The notes under the pieces are model-generated. The model had not been told where the DNA came from and did no database searches. It saw nothing but the letters and a program-made list of their open reading frames with translations. A stretch of DNA of 64,000 nucleotides, taken from contig NZ_CANLDB010000005.1 of NCBI RefSeq assembly GCF_947489365.1, positions 1-64,000 of the forward strand. The letters are read 5' to 3'. Numbering within the stretch: the first letter of the stretch is position 1; each line of letters begins with the position of its first letter. Origin of the DNA: an uncultured Nocardioides sp. Its GTDB lineage: Bacteria > Actinomycetota > Actinomycetes > Propionibacteriales > Nocardioidaceae. Position numbers and translations under genes: made by a program. Shown in pieces: positions 39,717 through 48,783 of this stretch.

Positions 39717-40268
39717 ATGCGCCCCGACGACGTACGCGAGCTCGCGCGCTCGGCGCCGTACCGTTGGATCGAGCTGGACCTCGTCCACCGCTCCTCGGGC
39801 GGTGAGCACCTCGAGGTGAGCCTCCGGCACGGCGTCCTGACGGGCCGGGACGTCGCGCACGGGCGGGACCTTCGCGACACGCAGTGGCCGCCGTCCTCGT
39901 TCTTCCGGCTGGTCGAGCCGTACCCGACCAACTACCGGTGGTGCGCGATGCTCGACCCGTACGAGCTGTCCCGCGACGTCGACCTCTCCGAGATCGCCGA
40001 GGGCGAGCTGTTCGGGCGGCCGGTGGTCAGCTTCGTCGCGCACGCCGAGGACGGGTACGACCCGATCTGCACGTGCTGCCCGCTGGTCTACTCCGAGGCC
40101 AGCGAGCGCCACGAGCAGCCTGACGGCTGGACGCCCGCCCCGGGCCAGTTCCCGGACGGCGTCGAGCTCGCCCTCGACCGCGAGGTCGGCATCGTGGTGA
40201 GCAGCCGCGACCGCGGCGGTCGGCTCGGCGGGTGGTTCACGACCGAGATCACCCGGGTGGACCGGTAG
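39717..40268 (+). CDS. Conserved-looking hypothetical protein, 183 aa
   Basis: ATG 39717, 13 bp after the repeat cluster, opens a 183-aa acidic protein without signal peptide or membrane helix. It alternates beta strands (YRWIELDLVHRSSGGEHLEVSLRHGVLTGRD; GIVVSSRDRGGRLGGWFTTEITRVD) and contains CTCC at ~121-124. It looks like a single globular domain with codon use like its neighbours. I do not recognise the family. Confidence 0.6.
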   Translation: MRPDDVRELARSAPYRWIELDLVHRSSGGEHLEVSLRHGVLTGRDVAHGRDLRDTQWPPSSFFRLVEPYPTNYRWCAMLDPYELSRDVDLSEIAEGELFGRPVVSFVAHAEDGYDPICTCCPLVYSEASERHEQPDGWTPAPGQFPDGVELALDREVGIVVSSRDRGGRLGGWFTTEITRVDR

Positions 40269-40280
40269 ACGGATATGCCG

Positions 40281-40314
40281 AGGGGCCGGCCCGACCTCGG
40301 TCGGACCGGCCCCT
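40281..40314. terminator. Strong bidirectional stem-loop
   Basis: Arms 40281-40296 and 40299-40314 are complementary over 16 bp with one G-T-type mismatch. It lies between the convergent hypothetical and amidase genes; the plus-strand side is followed by TTGCT, the minus-strand side by CGGCAT. Confidence 0.75.
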
Positions 40315-40330
40315 TGCTACAGCGAACGGC

Positions 40331-43330
40331 TCAGCGGCGGACCCGCAGCCGCACGGTGTCGCTGGACGACGCGGTGAGCGTTGCGTTGGGCAGCACCCGC
40401 GCCCGCAGGGCGTAGGTGCCGGCCCCCAGCTCGGGCAGCTGCACCCGCACCTGCCCACCGGCGGGGACGGTCCGGGTCAGCAGCACCCGGTTGCCCCGCA
40501 GGACCGTGACCTGTCCGGCGCTCGGTGCGTCGAGCCCGAGCACGATCGGCGCCCGGGTGCCGGCCTTGACGGTGGACTTCGGCAGGCGCGCCGTCACCGT
40601 CGGCCGGGCCCGGCTGACCTTGACCTGCGCCGTCGCCCCGCTGGGTGCGACGCTCGACGAGCCGGCGTACGACGCAGTGACGACGTGGGTGCCGACGGAG
40701 ATGTCGTCCGGCAGGACGACGTCCACGGACCCGCCGGCGAGGGTCCCCTCGACGGTCTTCCCGTCGACCTCGACGCTCACCGCGCCGGTGGCCTCAGGGT
40801 CGGCGGCGACGCTGACGGTGGCGGGGACGCCGGTGCCGTAGCGGGTGGCGGTCGTCCCGAGCGTGAGCGAGGTGACCGACTCCGCCGGCCCGGACCAGGG
40901 CAGCGCGGGGGCGTACTCGCTGAGGGGCGCGGCCTGCGCCTGCTGCTCGAGCGCGTAGCCCATGCCGACCACGTCGGCGTCGGTCCACGCGCGGCCCAGG
41001 ATCTGGATCGCGTTGGACTGCCCGTCGTCGTTCGCGCCGATCGGCACCACGACGGTCGGCATGCCGGCCGCGGAGGTCAGCACCCCGGTGCCGCGGTCCG
41101 AGCTGAGGACGGCGGACGACGCGTCGTTGTTGCCCATGCTGGTGAGGAAGCCGGGGTAGATGACGGCGTCCACACCGTTGTCGTCCATCCAGGACGCCAC
41201 GTTCTCCTTGTAGGTGTCGCGCCGGGCCAGGAACGTCTCGGTGTTGGCGTCGTCGAGGCCGGTCGCGCTCGACGGCTGCGAGACGTTGTACGGCAGGTTC
41301 TGCGGCGAGCCGAGGATGCCGTTGCGGTCCGCGAACGGGAACGTCGGGTGCTCGGCGATGTAGCGCTCCCAGCCCTCGACGCTCGCGCTGCCCTGGCTCG
41401 TGTTCGGCGGGTTCGTCGCCGAGCCGGTCATCTCGACGACGGTGGCTCCCGCCGCGGTGAGCGCCTCCCGGGCCTGGGCCAGCGCGACGGGTCCGGCGGT
41501 GTCGTCGGCGACCGACGTCGAGGCGAACGACGCCGGCAGGAAGCCGATCGTCTTCCCCTCCAGCGCGTCGGCGTCCAGGGACGGGCTGAACGCCTCCGGC
41601 CGCAGGTCGTTGTCGACGCGGGAGGTGAGCAGGTCGTCGGGGTTGTTGCCCGTCGTCCGGGTGGCCGTGGCGTCGAGCAGGTGCGCCAGGTCGGTCACCG
41701 ACCGGGCGATCGGGCCGCCGAAGTCGGAGGCCCACGTCAGCGGCAGGATCCCGCCGGTGCTGGTCAGGCCGTCCGTGCCGCGGAACGTCGTGAGCCCGGC
41801 GCCGGTGGTCGGCGCGTAGAGGGAGACGCCCGTCTGGCTGCCCATCGAGCCGGCGGCCATGCTCGCCGCCACCGAGGTGGCCGAGCCGCCGGACGAGCCG
41901 AAGGACGTCTTCGACGGGTAGAGGCCGTTCCACGCCTGCTTGAAGCCGCTCTCGCTGAACGAGCCCGAGTTCGCGAACTCCGACAGCGTCGTCTTGCCGA
42001 TGATCACTGCACCCGCGCGGCGCAGCGCGGCCACCTGGAACGCGTCCGTGGTCGGCCGCCAGTCGGCCAGTGCCCGGGTGCCGTTGGTGGTGGGCATGTC
42101 GAGGGTGTCGTAGTTGTCCTTGATCGACAGCGGGACGCCGAGCAGCGGGCTGTCCTCGCCGTCCGCGCGCGCCGCGTCGGCCGCGCGGGCCTGGTCGAGG
42201 GCGTTGTCCGCGACGGTGATGAAGGCGTTGAACCCGAACGGCCCGTCGTCGTACGCCGCGATGCGGTCGAGGTACGCCTGCGTCAGCTGGACCGAGGTCA
42301 CACTGCCGTCGGCGAGGTCGGCGGACAGCTCGTCGATGGTCTTGCCCACCACGTCGTAGGCCACGTCGGTGGTGGCGTCGGCGTCCACCTGGGCCGCGGG
42401 CAGCTGCAGCGGCTCCGCGCCGGCGCAGGCGGTGGCGTCGACGCCGGGGACCTCGGTGAGGTCCCAGTTGGCGAGCGTGCACCGCTCGTCGAGCGACAGG
42501 TCGGAGAAGTCCGGCGTCGCGGCGAGCGCCTCGGTGGCGTCGACGGTCTGCTGCGTCGCCCCGGTGGCGCCGACCACGACGAAGTGCGCCAGCGACCGGG
42601 TCTCGCCGGGCTCGAGGGCGAGGGAGCGGACGAAGCCGGGGTCGTTGCTGTCGCTGCCGGTGGTCGAGTACGCGTCCTCGAACGGGTCGTCCTGCTGGTC
42701 GCCGACGCGGTCGACCCGCTCGCCGTTCGGCGAACCGAGCACGATGCCGGTGGCGCGCAGCTGGCCGTCGGGTGCGGCGACGGCCCAGTCGTCGTCGGTG
42801 TCGATCTCGGCGTCGCCGTCGCCGGAGTCGCGGACGACGCCCTGGTTGGCGCCGGTGCCGTAGCCGAGGGTGCCGCCGAACGACACCTCGACGTCCTGCG
42901 GCTCGGTGGCCACGGAGGTGAAGGTGTCGAAGAACAGCGCGGCGCCCGAGGCGGCGTCGATCTCGAGGCGCCGGGTGACCGCGACGTCGCCGAGGCGGAC
43001 GGCGTTCGTCGAGGCGTACCCGCCGCCCCCGGTCGGGGTGAGCCCGAAGCCGCGGAGCATCTGGTCGTCCATGCGGGGCGCGTCGGTGTCATCGGGCTCG
43101 GCGACGCTCAGGAAGAGGCTGCCGAACGCCTCCATCCGCGACTGGCTGACGTTGCGGACGCTCCCGGTGTCCAGGCCCGGGCGGCGGGCGTCGTTGACGT
43201 TCCACGTCGCCCCGTTGTCGGCGGTGACGGTGCTGATCGCCTGCGCCGGCGCGGCGGCGTACAGCCCGCCGGTCACCAGTGCGGCCACAGCCGCGGCGCT
43301 CAGGCCGCGGGTCACCCTCGTGCGTGTCAT
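40331..43330 (-). CDS. Secreted amidase-signature enzyme with Ig-like C-terminal domains
   Basis: A 999-aa protein. Sec signal peptide (MTRTRVTRGLSAAAVAALVTGGLYAAAPAQA), a ~300-residue N-terminal beta-rich module, an amidase-signature domain (~345-770), then two Ig-like modules to the C-terminus. The Ser-cisSer-Lys triad fits with K404, S479 and S503, spaced 75 and 24 residues exactly as in FAAH. It would cleave amides outside the cell; peptide- or lipid-amide substrates are possible. ATG 43330 is preferred over an in-frame start at 43375 because a signal peptide follows directly. Confidence 0.88.
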   Translation of the reverse strand: MTRTRVTRGLSAAAVAALVTGGLYAAAPAQAISTVTADNGATWNVNDARRPGLDTGSVRNVSQSRMEAFGSLFLSVAEPDDTDAPRMDDQMLRGFGLTPTGGGGYASTNAVRLGDVAVTRRLEIDAASGAALFFDTFTSVATEPQDVEVSFGGTLGYGTGANQGVVRDSGDGDAEIDTDDDWAVAAPDGQLRATGIVLGSPNGERVDRVGDQQDDPFEDAYSTTGSDSNDPGFVRSLALEPGETRSLAHFVVVGATGATQQTVDATEALAATPDFSDLSLDERCTLANWDLTEVPGVDATACAGAEPLQLPAAQVDADATTDVAYDVVGKTIDELSADLADGSVTSVQLTQAYLDRIAAYDDGPFGFNAFITVADNALDQARAADAARADGEDSPLLGVPLSIKDNYDTLDMPTTNGTRALADWRPTTDAFQVAALRRAGAVIIGKTTLSEFANSGSFSESGFKQAWNGLYPSKTSFGSSGGSATSVAASMAAGSMGSQTGVSLYAPTTGAGLTTFRGTDGLTSTGGILPLTWASDFGGPIARSVTDLAHLLDATATRTTGNNPDDLLTSRVDNDLRPEAFSPSLDADALEGKTIGFLPASFASTSVADDTAGPVALAQAREALTAAGATVVEMTGSATNPPNTSQGSASVEGWERYIAEHPTFPFADRNGILGSPQNLPYNVSQPSSATGLDDANTETFLARRDTYKENVASWMDDNGVDAVIYPGFLTSMGNNDASSAVLSSDRGTGVLTSAAGMPTVVVPIGANDDGQSNAIQILGRAWTDADVVGMGYALEQQAQAAPLSEYAPALPWSGPAESVTSLTLGTTATRYGTGVPATVSVAADPEATGAVSVEVDGKTVEGTLAGGSVDVVLPDDISVGTHVVTASYAGSSSVAPSGATAQVKVSRARPTVTARLPKSTVKAGTRAPIVLGLDAPSAGQVTVLRGNRVLLTRTVPAGGQVRVQLPELGAGTYALRARVLPNATLTASSSDTVRLRVRR

Positions 43331-43485
43331 GTGTGCGGTGTCCCTCCCGCCCGGGTCCGTCCCGGGCGGGCTCACTCCAGCAGCGCGTTGGACGCCCTGC
43401 GTGTCTGCTGTGAGTCAGCCGTGTAAATCGCGCCGGGCCGACCTGCCGCGGTTTGGGTCGCCGTCGGCAGGGACACACTGCCGGT

Positions 43486-43833
43486 GTGAGCACCCCGCAG
43501 AGGACCGCCGAGACCTCGCCGATCGGAGCGCTCGAGACGGGGAAGGTCCGCGGCTTCACGACTCAGTCCTTCAACCGTGCGGTAGGCACGGTCTTCGACG
43601 CCGCGGAACGCGTCGCGGCCACCTCCGGGCACCAGGTGCGTGAGGTCGACCGGGGCGAGCACACGATCACCGTCACCTCACGCGACGACGCTGGTACGCC
43701 GGCCTGGTCCCACGAGCTGGGCGTCGCGGACGACGAGACCGGCGGCTCCAGGCTGCTGGTCCTCACCACCGCCGACCAGGCCGACACGACCCGCGCCGAG
43801 CGGCGCGCCGGCCGACGTACGGCCCGCCGGTAG
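43486..43833 (+). CDS. Short ORF ending at an amber codon, possibly the 5' part of the next gene
   Basis: About 115 aa from GTG 43486 to TAG 43831-43833. It has a mixed alpha/beta start (VRGFTTQSFNRAVGTVFDAAERVAATSGHQV) and ends in a charged helix. The frame continues open across the amber codon straight into the membrane protein below, and a CAG in place of TAG would make one ~406-aa protein (ARR-Q-VEQISAAVEKVEP). So this is either the N-terminal half of a gene with a nonsense mutation or a separate gene. Confidence 0.5.
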   Translation: MSTPQRTAETSPIGALETGKVRGFTTQSFNRAVGTVFDAAERVAATSGHQVREVDRGEHTITVTSRDDAGTPAWSHELGVADDETGGSRLLVLTTADQADTTRAERRAGRRTARR

Positions 43834-43890
43834 GTCGAGCAGATCAGCGCGGCGGTCGAGAAGGTCGAGCCGACCGCCGCCGAGGCCAGG

Positions 43891-44706
43891 ATGCTGGCCG
43901 ACCTGCCCGGCGCGAAGCGGCCCCTGCTCGCCCGCCTCACCGGGCGGCGTGCCCTGCTGGGCGCCATGGTGCTGACCGTGCTGTACGCAGAACCACTGCT
44001 GCTCACCTGGGCGATCGCGCGGGCTGCTGCGGCCGGACTGCTCGGTGACGTCCGGTGGCTACCGATCACCCTGGCCCTCGTGCTGGGGCTCGGTCTGCAC
44101 ATCGCGCTGACCGTCAAGCTCGGCGCCTGGGTGCAGATGGTCCAGTGGGGGGAGGAGTACATGATCACCTTCCCCCCGGTCTCGGGCTTCCTGCTGGGCT
44201 GGTGGCGCTTCGTCGTCCAGCTCGCCTCGTTCATCCTGGTCGTCTTCCTCGCCGCCGACGCCGACGAGGTCGCCAAGGAGCGGCAGATGTCCAACCCGGT
44301 GAGCGAGGCGCTGCCCGACTACGCGCAGCGCGCCCCCGCGCCGGAGGGGGCCGAACCGGGGCTGGGTGACGACGTCACGCAGAACGAGTACGTCGGCCGG
44401 CCCAACGCGACGTACGAGCTCAGCTACGCGGTCCCGGCGACCTTCGACCTCGCGGACGTCGAGTCCTACCTCGGCGACCCGGCCTGGGCCGACGGGGTCG
44501 ACGGTGGCGAGCCGATCGGCGCGCTGCAGCAGATCGAGTGCGACACCATCCCCGACGTCTGCGAGGCGGAGGTGACCCCGCCCGGCGGCGAGCCGGTGGA
44601 GTACACCGTGGAGACCCGGCTCAACGACTCCTACACCGTCACGATGGACAACGGCGAGGACGGCCAGCTGCTCGACGTGGCGATCGAGTACGTCGAGGCG
44701 GAGTAG
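43891..44706 (+). CDS. Membrane protein of unknown function
   Basis: 271 aa from ATG 43891 (GAGG upstream), in the same frame as the preceding ORF. Three hydrophobic segments at about 25-50, 55-80 and 95-125, then a soluble C-terminal domain (VGRPNATYELSYAVPATFDLADVESYLGD...VTMDNGEDGQLLDVAIEYVEAE) with two Cys (ECDTIPDVCEAE) that may form a disulphide outside the cell. Family not recognised. See the preceding entry for the amber codon. Confidence 0.6.
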   Translation: MLADLPGAKRPLLARLTGRRALLGAMVLTVLYAEPLLLTWAIARAAAAGLLGDVRWLPITLALVLGLGLHIALTVKLGAWVQMVQWGEEYMITFPPVSGFLLGWWRFVVQLASFILVVFLAADADEVAKERQMSNPVSEALPDYAQRAPAPEGAEPGLGDDVTQNEYVGRPNATYELSYAVPATFDLADVESYLGDPAWADGVDGGEPIGALQQIECDTIPDVCEAEVTPPGGEPVEYTVETRLNDSYTVTMDNGEDGQLLDVAIEYVEAE

Positions 44707-44730
44707 CGCTGGACCCGGCGACCGGCTGCG

Positions 44731-45630
44731 CTACCAGAGGACCTCCCGCCGCGGGGTGACCTTGTCCGGCGGGCGGTGTCCGATGGTCTCGAGCACGTCG
44801 ATCTCGATGGTCCGGGTGATCGCGGTCATGGGCACGTCGTGCACGTCGTCGCTGAACGGGTCGGCCAGGTCCTTGCCGACCTGGACGGCGACGAGGTACA
44901 TCATCCCGACGAGCCCGGACCCGATCGGTGTCAGCCACTGCAGGTCCTGCACGATCGCCAGGGGCAGGACGATCGCGAAGGTCCGCGCGAAGAACGAGGG
45001 CAGGAACCGGTACTGCACGGGCAGCGGGGTGTTCTTGATCCGCTCGAGGCCGCCCTGGGCGTCCGCCAACGTCGAGAGCGTGGTCTCCATCTGCACACGA
45101 GGGAGCTGTTCGATCATGTCCCGCTTGCGCGCCTCGGTGACCAGGGCCCCGACGTGGTTCAGGACCGCGTTGGGCCGGTTCGCCGCCGCCTGCGCGCGCT
45201 CCGCTGCGTCCGCTGTGAGGTAGCGGCCGAACTCGGGAGGGGTGTCCTGGCCTCGGAGGCTGGTGCGCAGGACGTGCACGTAGGCGGCCTGCGCCCGGAC
45301 GAGCTCGTCGACCAGGCCCGCGCGCGCCCGCGGCGCGTCAGTGTCGATGAGGGTGACGGCCTGGCGGGCCAGGTTGCGGGAGTGGTTGGTGATCGACCCC
45401 CACAGGGTGCGCGCCTCCCACCAGCGGGCGTAGGCCGCGTTCACCATGAACCCGAGGAACAGCGCGACGGCCGTGCCGTACAGCGTGTACTGGATGGTGA
45501 TGGTCTCGAAACCGAGCCACCCGCGCATGTAGGCCACCGTCACGGCCACGTCCCAGGTGAGCATCAGGAGGACCGGCCCGAGGAGGCGACGCCACGCGGG
45601 GACCGCGGTCGGCAGGTTCGCAACGATCAC
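44731..45630 (-). CDS. Bestrophin-like membrane channel protein
   Basis: A 299-aa protein with four hydrophobic segments: LLGPVLLMLTWDVAVTVAYM, TIQYTLYGTAVALFLGFMVN followed by AAYARWWEARTLWGSITNHSRNLAR, and two after 215. It ends in the family signature VGKDLADPFSDDVHDVPM. Bacterial bestrophin/UPF0187 proteins form pentameric ion channels. GTG start. Monocistronic, tail to tail with the unknown membrane protein. Confidence 0.82.
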   Translation of the reverse strand: MIVANLPTAVPAWRRLLGPVLLMLTWDVAVTVAYMRGWLGFETITIQYTLYGTAVALFLGFMVNAAYARWWEARTLWGSITNHSRNLARQAVTLIDTDAPRARAGLVDELVRAQAAYVHVLRTSLRGQDTPPEFGRYLTADAAERAQAAANRPNAVLNHVGALVTEARKRDMIEQLPRVQMETTLSTLADAQGGLERIKNTPLPVQYRFLPSFFARTFAIVLPLAIVQDLQWLTPIGSGLVGMMYLVAVQVGKDLADPFSDDVHDVPMTAITRTIEIDVLETIGHRPPDKVTPRREVLW

Positions 45631-45688
45631 ACTGTCGATCCTGGCGGGGTGCTGTTAGGGCGCACATCACATCCCGCCGCCGGGCGGC

Positions 45689-46603
45689 TCATCCCAGCAG
45701 CAGCGCCACCATGAGCGACACCGGCAGCGCGGCGACGGTGGTGACGAAGATGGTCTCGCGGGCCATGTCCTCACCGATCCGGTAGCGGGAGGCGTGGACG
45801 AAGATGTTCTGCGCCGTCGGCAGCGCCGCGACGATGACGACGCCGAGCAGCAGCGTCCCGTCGAGGCCGAACGCGAGCGCCACCAGCCACGCCACCAGCG
45901 GCATCACGACGAGCTTGAGCACCGACGCGACGGCGACCTCGGCGTTGTGCCCGGACCCGCCGACCGGGGGCGCCAGCCGCATGGCGACGCCGTACGCGAG
46001 CAGCATCGCCGGCACCGCCAGCCCCGCGAGCAGCGACAGCGGCTCCTCGACCAGCGCGGGCAGCCGCCACCCGGTGAGCGCGAGCACCAGCCCGATCGCC
46101 GCCCCGACGGTGAGTGGGTTGGTGACGATGCGGCGTACGGCGGCCCGTACGCCGGTCCCGGCCGCGCGGCGCCGGTCGAGGTAGGCCAGCGCGAGCGGCT
46201 GGACGAGCAGCATCTGCACCAGCAGCGTCGGGACGACGACCGCGACGTCGCCGACGACGAACGCCGCGACCGGGATGCCGAGGTTGCCGGCGTTGACGTA
46301 GCCCGCGGTCAGCGCCCCGATCAGCGCCTCTCCCCCGTCGCGGCGCAGGAGCAGCCGCGCGACGAGCAGGTAGATCACCATCGCCACGGCCAGCGACGCG
46401 ACCGCGGCGACGACGTTGGCCGCGAGGTCGGCGTCCATCTCGACGTCAGAGATGACCAGCAGCATCAGCGCGGGGCTGGCAGCGAAGAACGAGACGTCGT
46501 TCAGGGTCCGGCGCCCGGCGTCGTCGACCAGCCTGAGGTGTCCGAGCAGGACGCCGACCAGCACGACGCCGACGACCGCGGCGAAGCCCGTCAACAGGTC
46601 CAC
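45689..46603 (-). CDS. AEC (auxin efflux carrier) family transporter
   Basis: A 304-aa protein with ten hydrophobic segments; GTG 46603 has GGGGAGGTG five bases upstream, so the longer frame to 46621 is not used. The helix-4 signature GALTAGYVNAGNLGIPVAAFVVGD and the matching repeat ALPTAQNIFVHASRY are typical. AEC members include malate/malonate and auxin carriers. It diverges from the galactarate/talarate dehydratase gene by 63 bp, so it may move a hexarate or a related organic acid. Confidence 0.85.
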   Translation of the reverse strand: MDLLTGFAAVVGVVLVGVLLGHLRLVDDAGRRTLNDVSFFAASPALMLLVISDVEMDADLAANVVAAVASLAVAMVIYLLVARLLLRRDGGEALIGALTAGYVNAGNLGIPVAAFVVGDVAVVVPTLLVQMLLVQPLALAYLDRRRAAGTGVRAAVRRIVTNPLTVGAAIGLVLALTGWRLPALVEEPLSLLAGLAVPAMLLAYGVAMRLAPPVGGSGHNAEVAVASVLKLVVMPLVAWLVALAFGLDGTLLLGVVIVAALPTAQNIFVHASRYRIGEDMARETIFVTTVAALPVSLMVALLLG

Positions 46604-46621
46604 TGGACACCTCCCCGGCAC

Positions 46622-46632
46622 TTATGCGATAA
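46622..46632. promoter_or_regulatory. Palindrome in the AEC/dehydratase intergenic region
   Basis: TTATGCGATAA is palindromic at all but two positions and stands in an AT-rich 63-bp spacer between divergent starts. It is a candidate operator for the FadR-type regulator at 47785. Confidence 0.4.
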
Positions 46633-46666
46633 CTACGTCACTCATCATACAAGTAGGAGTGACCCC

Positions 46667-47788
46667 ATGCCCGACGCCATCCGTCATCTGACCCTCTCGC
46701 ACGTCGTCCTGCCCATCGACAACCCCGTCAGCGACGCCAAGGTGCTCACCGGGCGGCAGAAGCCGCTGACCGAGACGGTGATGCTGTTCGTCGAGGTGCT
46801 GACCGAGGACGGCCACCGGGGCATGGGGTTCAGCTACTCCAAGCGCGCCGGCGGTCCGGCGCAGTTCGCGCACCTGCGCGAGGTCGCCGAGGTCGCGATC
46901 GGGCAGGACCCCTCCGACATCGCGAAGATCTACGAGTCGCTGATGTGGGCGGGCGCCTCCGTCGGCCGCTCAGGCGTCGCGACCCAGGCCGTCGCCGCCC
47001 TCGACGTCGCGCTGTGGGACCTGAAGGCCCGCCGCGCCGACCTCCCCCTGGCGAAGCTGCTCGGCGCGCACCGTGACTCGTGCCGCGTCTACAACACCTC
47101 CGGCGGCTTCCTGCAGGCTGGAGTCGAGGAGATGAAGGAGAAGGCCACCGCCTCCCTCGAGGCCGGGATCGGCGCCATCAAGATCAAGGTCGGCCAGCCC
47201 GACTGGCGCGCCGACCTCGACCGCGTCGCCGCGCTCAAGGAGCACCTCGGCGACGTCCCGCTCATGGTCGACGCCAACCAGCAGTGGGACCGCGCCCGCG
47301 CCCGCCGCATGTGCCGCGAGCTCGAGCAGCACGACCTGGTGTGGATCGAGGAGCCCCTCGACGCCTGGGACGCCGTCGGCCACGCCGACCTCTCCCACAC
47401 CTTCGACACCCCCATCGCCACCGGCGAGATGCTGACCTCGGTGGGCGAGCACATGGCGCTGATCGACGCGGGATACCGCGGCATCGTGCAGCCCGACGCC
47501 CCCCGCATCGGCGGCATCACGCCGTTCCTGAAGTTCGCGACGCTCGCGAACCACGCCGGCCTGGCGCTGGCGCCGCACTACGCGATGGAGATCCACCTGC
47601 ACCTGGCGGCGGCGTACCCGACCGAGCCGTGGGTGGAGCACTTCGAGTGGCTGGCCTCGCTGTTCGAGGAGCAGCCGGAGATCCGCGACGGGCGGATGTG
47701 GGTGCCGGACCGTCCGGGTCTGGGGTTCACCCTGACCCAGCGGATGCGGGACCTGACCAAGGAGACCGCCTCGATCGGACGCCCGTGA
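46667..47788 (+). CDS. L-talarate/galactarate dehydratase (MR/MLE enolase superfamily)
   Basis: A 373-aa protein with TAGGAG upstream. It closely follows the Salmonella L-talarate/galactarate dehydratase: GFSYSKRAGGPAQFAHL, WAGASVGRSG, IKIKVGQPD, VDANQQWDR, IEEPLDA, ATGEMLTS, APHYAMEIH. Catalytic residues by position: K172/K174, D202, E228, an acidic metal ligand in ATGEM, H304. It dehydrates the aldarate to 5-keto-4-deoxyglucarate, the substrate of KdgD encoded at 57663-58577. The stop overlaps the GntR/FadR gene (GTGA). Confidence 0.93.
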   Translation: MPDAIRHLTLSHVVLPIDNPVSDAKVLTGRQKPLTETVMLFVEVLTEDGHRGMGFSYSKRAGGPAQFAHLREVAEVAIGQDPSDIAKIYESLMWAGASVGRSGVATQAVAALDVALWDLKARRADLPLAKLLGAHRDSCRVYNTSGGFLQAGVEEMKEKATASLEAGIGAIKIKVGQPDWRADLDRVAALKEHLGDVPLMVDANQQWDRARARRMCRELEQHDLVWIEEPLDAWDAVGHADLSHTFDTPIATGEMLTSVGEHMALIDAGYRGIVQPDAPRIGGITPFLKFATLANHAGLALAPHYAMEIHLHLAAAYPTEPWVEHFEWLASLFEEQPEIRDGRMWVPDRPGLGFTLTQRMRDLTKETASIGRP

Positions 47789-48474
47789 CCAGGACCCCCG
47801 GCGGCCTCGCCGCCCGCGTGGTGTCCGGGTTGAAGGACCGGGTGCTGGCCGGCGAGCTCGCCCCCGGCACCCGCCTGCCGAGCGAGGCGGAGCTGATCGA
47901 GACGTACGGCGTCTCGCGGACGGTGGTCCGCGAGGCCGTCGGCCAGCTCCGCGCCGAGGGCCTGGTCGAGACCCACCAGGGACGCGGCTCGTTCGTGCTC
48001 GCCGTCCCCGAGCCCTCGACGTTCAGCCTGGAGTCCTCGGCGATCCGCTCCCAGCACGACGTCCTGGCGATGATCGATTTCCGCCTGGGCGTGGAGTGCG
48101 AGGCCGCCGCCCTGGCCGCCCGAGCGATTACCCCAGAGTCAGCCGAGGCGGTGCGTGCGGCGCTCGCCCAGCTCGAGACCGCCGCCCCCTCCGACGCCGT
48201 CGAGGCCGACTTCGCCTTCCACCGCGCCATCGCCGCCGCCACCGGCAACCGCTTCTACCTCGACCTGCTTGACTCACTCGGGCCGATGATGATCATGCTG
48301 CCCCGGACACGCCTCGGCGACGCCCACTCCCACTCCGAGGCCGAACACGTCGCGCGGGTGCAACGCGAACACGCTCAGGTCGCGGACGCCGTCATGGCGG
48401 GCGACGCGAGGACAGCGCACGCGGCCATGCGGGTGCACCTAGGCAACACACGGCGACGGCTCACACGCTCGTAA
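47785..48474 (+). CDS. GntR/FadR family regulator with FCD domain
   Basis: A 229-aa protein co-translated with the dehydratase (GTGA). GntR winged helix at ~8-75 (ELAPGTRLPSEAELIETYGVSRTVVREAVGQLRAEGLVETHQGRGSFVL) and an all-helical FCD domain with the metal/ligand motif DFAFHRAIA near 147-155 and EHAQVADAV near 205. FCD regulators sense hydroxy- and sugar acids. It most likely controls the dehydratase and the AEC transporter and perhaps the kdgD operon beyond the island. The last normal-GC gene before the island. Confidence 0.88.
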   Translation: MTRTPGGLAARVVSGLKDRVLAGELAPGTRLPSEAELIETYGVSRTVVREAVGQLRAEGLVETHQGRGSFVLAVPEPSTFSLESSAIRSQHDVLAMIDFRLGVECEAAALAARAITPESAEAVRAALAQLETAAPSDAVEADFAFHRAIAAATGNRFYLDLLDSLGPMMIMLPRTRLGDAHSHSEAEHVARVQREHAQVADAVMAGDARTAHAAMRVHLGNTRRRLTRS

Positions 48475-48547
48475 CCTCGACGTGGCCTCGAGAACGTACT
48501 TGGTGACCTGACGCGGCACCCTCCGCGGCAGCGGGCGTCGCGTTCGA

Positions 48548-48783
48548 GATGCCTAGCCAGCCTTCGACGAAGGTCATCCAATTGGCGCGGGTCGGGGTGA
48601 AGAGCAAGACGAGACAAACCGGGGATTCGGGCCTCGCGGCGTCTCGCCGCCAAGTCGGTCAGAGACCGCCTCAAAACCAGGATCCACGCCGCGATCGGCG
48701 GCTGGAAAGACCACTATTGCTCTTTGGAGTGGACCAAGACCGCCGCACAGATCCTCGCAAAACGAATCGTCCAACAACATGAC
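48548..48783. mobile_element. IS630-family transposase remnants, two halves on opposite strands
   Basis: On the minus strand 48548-48610 encodes LLFTPTRANWMTFVEGWLGI, matching the IS630 motif around the third catalytic acid (FTPTxxxWxxxVExWxGI). On the plus strand 48628-48783 encodes SVRDRLKTRIHAAIGGWKD and EWTKTAAQILAKRI, matching the segment that normally follows that motif and the C-terminus (FxWTKTADxIL). Neither is part of an open full-length gene. The order suggests an inversion or two decayed copies head to head. Confidence 0.6.
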
